A stretch of DNA of 15,162 bases from Balneolales bacterium. GTDB lineage: Bacteria > Bacteroidota > Rhodothermia > Balneolales > Natronogracilivirgulaceae. The stretch spans positions 1 through 15,162 of the forward strand of contig SLLP01000252.1 in the NCBI GenBank assembly GCA_007133995.1, in the 5' to 3' direction. How positions within the stretch are numbered: the stretch's first letter is position 1; each line of letters opens with the position of its first letter. Below are positions 14,762 through 15,162 of the stretch, in pieces. A program made the position numbers and the translations under genes. The notes below the pieces were generated by a model. That model did not search any database and was not told the DNA's origin. It worked only from the letters and a program-made list of their open reading frames with translations.

Positions 14762-15162
14762 TCAGATTACAGTGCCATCTTTTACCACTCCGTTTTTTTC
14801 AACGACTACAATTCCGTCAACAATAGTGTAGTTTTCATTGCTTGCATCTTCAAGGTGAGGCCCGCCGGTGATTTTTACATTATTTCCAATTCTGGCATTT
14901 TTATCGATGATAGCACGTTGAATGTGACAGTTCTTACCAATTCCTCTATTTGGGAAATCAGGGTTTCCCTCCTGAAGTTCTTCGAGAGTGGAGTAGAAAT
15001 CATTACCCATTACGATCGACTCCGAAATAACCGTTCCCTCACCAATTCGTGATCGAATACCAACAATGGAATGGATAATCGATTCAGCTTCAATAATGCA
15101 GCCTTCTGCGATCAGCGAGCGATCGACACTTGTTCCAAATAATTTCGTAGGTGGCAAGAGAC
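14762..15162 (-). CDS. glgC: Glucose-1-phosphate adenylyltransferase, C-terminal part, cut by the window edge
   Basis: Makes ADP-glucose for glycogen synthesis. Only the last ~133 codons are present; the reading frame is open to the right edge and the true start is outside, so a TTG at 15157 is not a start. The visible part is the left-handed beta-helix domain, with hexapeptide-like steps: LPPTKLFGTSVDRSLIAEGC, then IIHSIVGIRSRIGEGTVISE, then SIVMGNDFYSTLEEL. The HSIVGIRSRI and MGxDFY pattern resembles plant and cyanobacterial ADP-glucose pyrophosphorylases more than the enterobacterial form. Catalytic residues of the N-terminal nucleotidyltransferase domain cannot be checked. It is followed closely by the nucleotidase gene. 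Confidence 0.9.
   Translation of the reverse strand, partial: LLPPTKLFGTSVDRSLIAEGCIIEAESIIHSIVGIRSRIGEGTVISESIVMGNDFYSTLEELQEGNPDFPNRGIGKNCHIQRAIIDKNARIGNNVKITGGPHLEDASNENYTIVDGIVVVEKNGVVKDGTVI

Overview
The window looks like chromosomal DNA from a member of the Bacteroidota-related Balneolota/Rhodothermota group. This is inferred from protein style and gene content (a NuoA-H cluster with separate NuoC and NuoD, a bacterial DUF3524 glycosyltransferase, a plant/cyanobacterial-style GlgC tail, and almost no Shine-Dalgarno sequences); no rRNA or other marker is present to prove it. Base composition looks even across the window, and I see no insertion sequences, phage genes, tRNAs or CRISPR arrays.

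Layout. (1) Positions 1-158, minus strand: the N-terminal part of a bifunctional-nuclease (DUF151) protein that runs off the left edge. (2) Positions 159-473: a divergent control region with two dyad-symmetric sites and a good promoter candidate facing right. (3) Positions 474-7785, plus strand: nuoA-B-C-D-E-F-G-H, a tight operon (overlaps or gaps of 0-21 nt) for the hydrophilic arm and the first membrane subunits of respiratory complex I. It stops after nuoH; nuoI-N are not here. (4) Positions 7980-10190, plus strand: mtaB, a tRNA methylthiotransferase, directly abutting a family-4-like uracil-DNA glycosylase that has lost most of its Fe-S cysteines. (5) Positions 10191-10400: a likely terminator followed by a strongly structured leader that can be drawn as an H-type pseudoknot. 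(6) Positions 10401-11954, plus strand: the replicative helicase gene dnaB, whose protein ends in an SSB-like acidic tip. (7) Positions 11917-15162, minus strand, reading from the right edge: the 3' part of glgC, a lipoprotein 5'-nucleotidase, and a DUF3524/GTDC1-type glycosyltransferase (tRNA-queuosine mannosyltransferase family), apparently one operon. Its last gene overlaps the end of dnaB tail to tail by 38 bp.

How the genes fit together. The nuo block supplies the NADH-oxidising, Fe-S and quinone-site subunits of complex I. The middle block is information processing (tRNA position-37 modification, uracil repair, replication fork helicase). The minus-strand block joins glycogen synthesis, nucleotide salvage and a putative tRNA wobble-base glycosylase. 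No clear new defence or mobile system is visible. The points most worth following up are the dnaB-leader pseudoknot candidate, the SSB-like DnaB tip, the cysteine-poor uracil glycosylase, and the bacterial queuosine-glycosyltransferase homologue.
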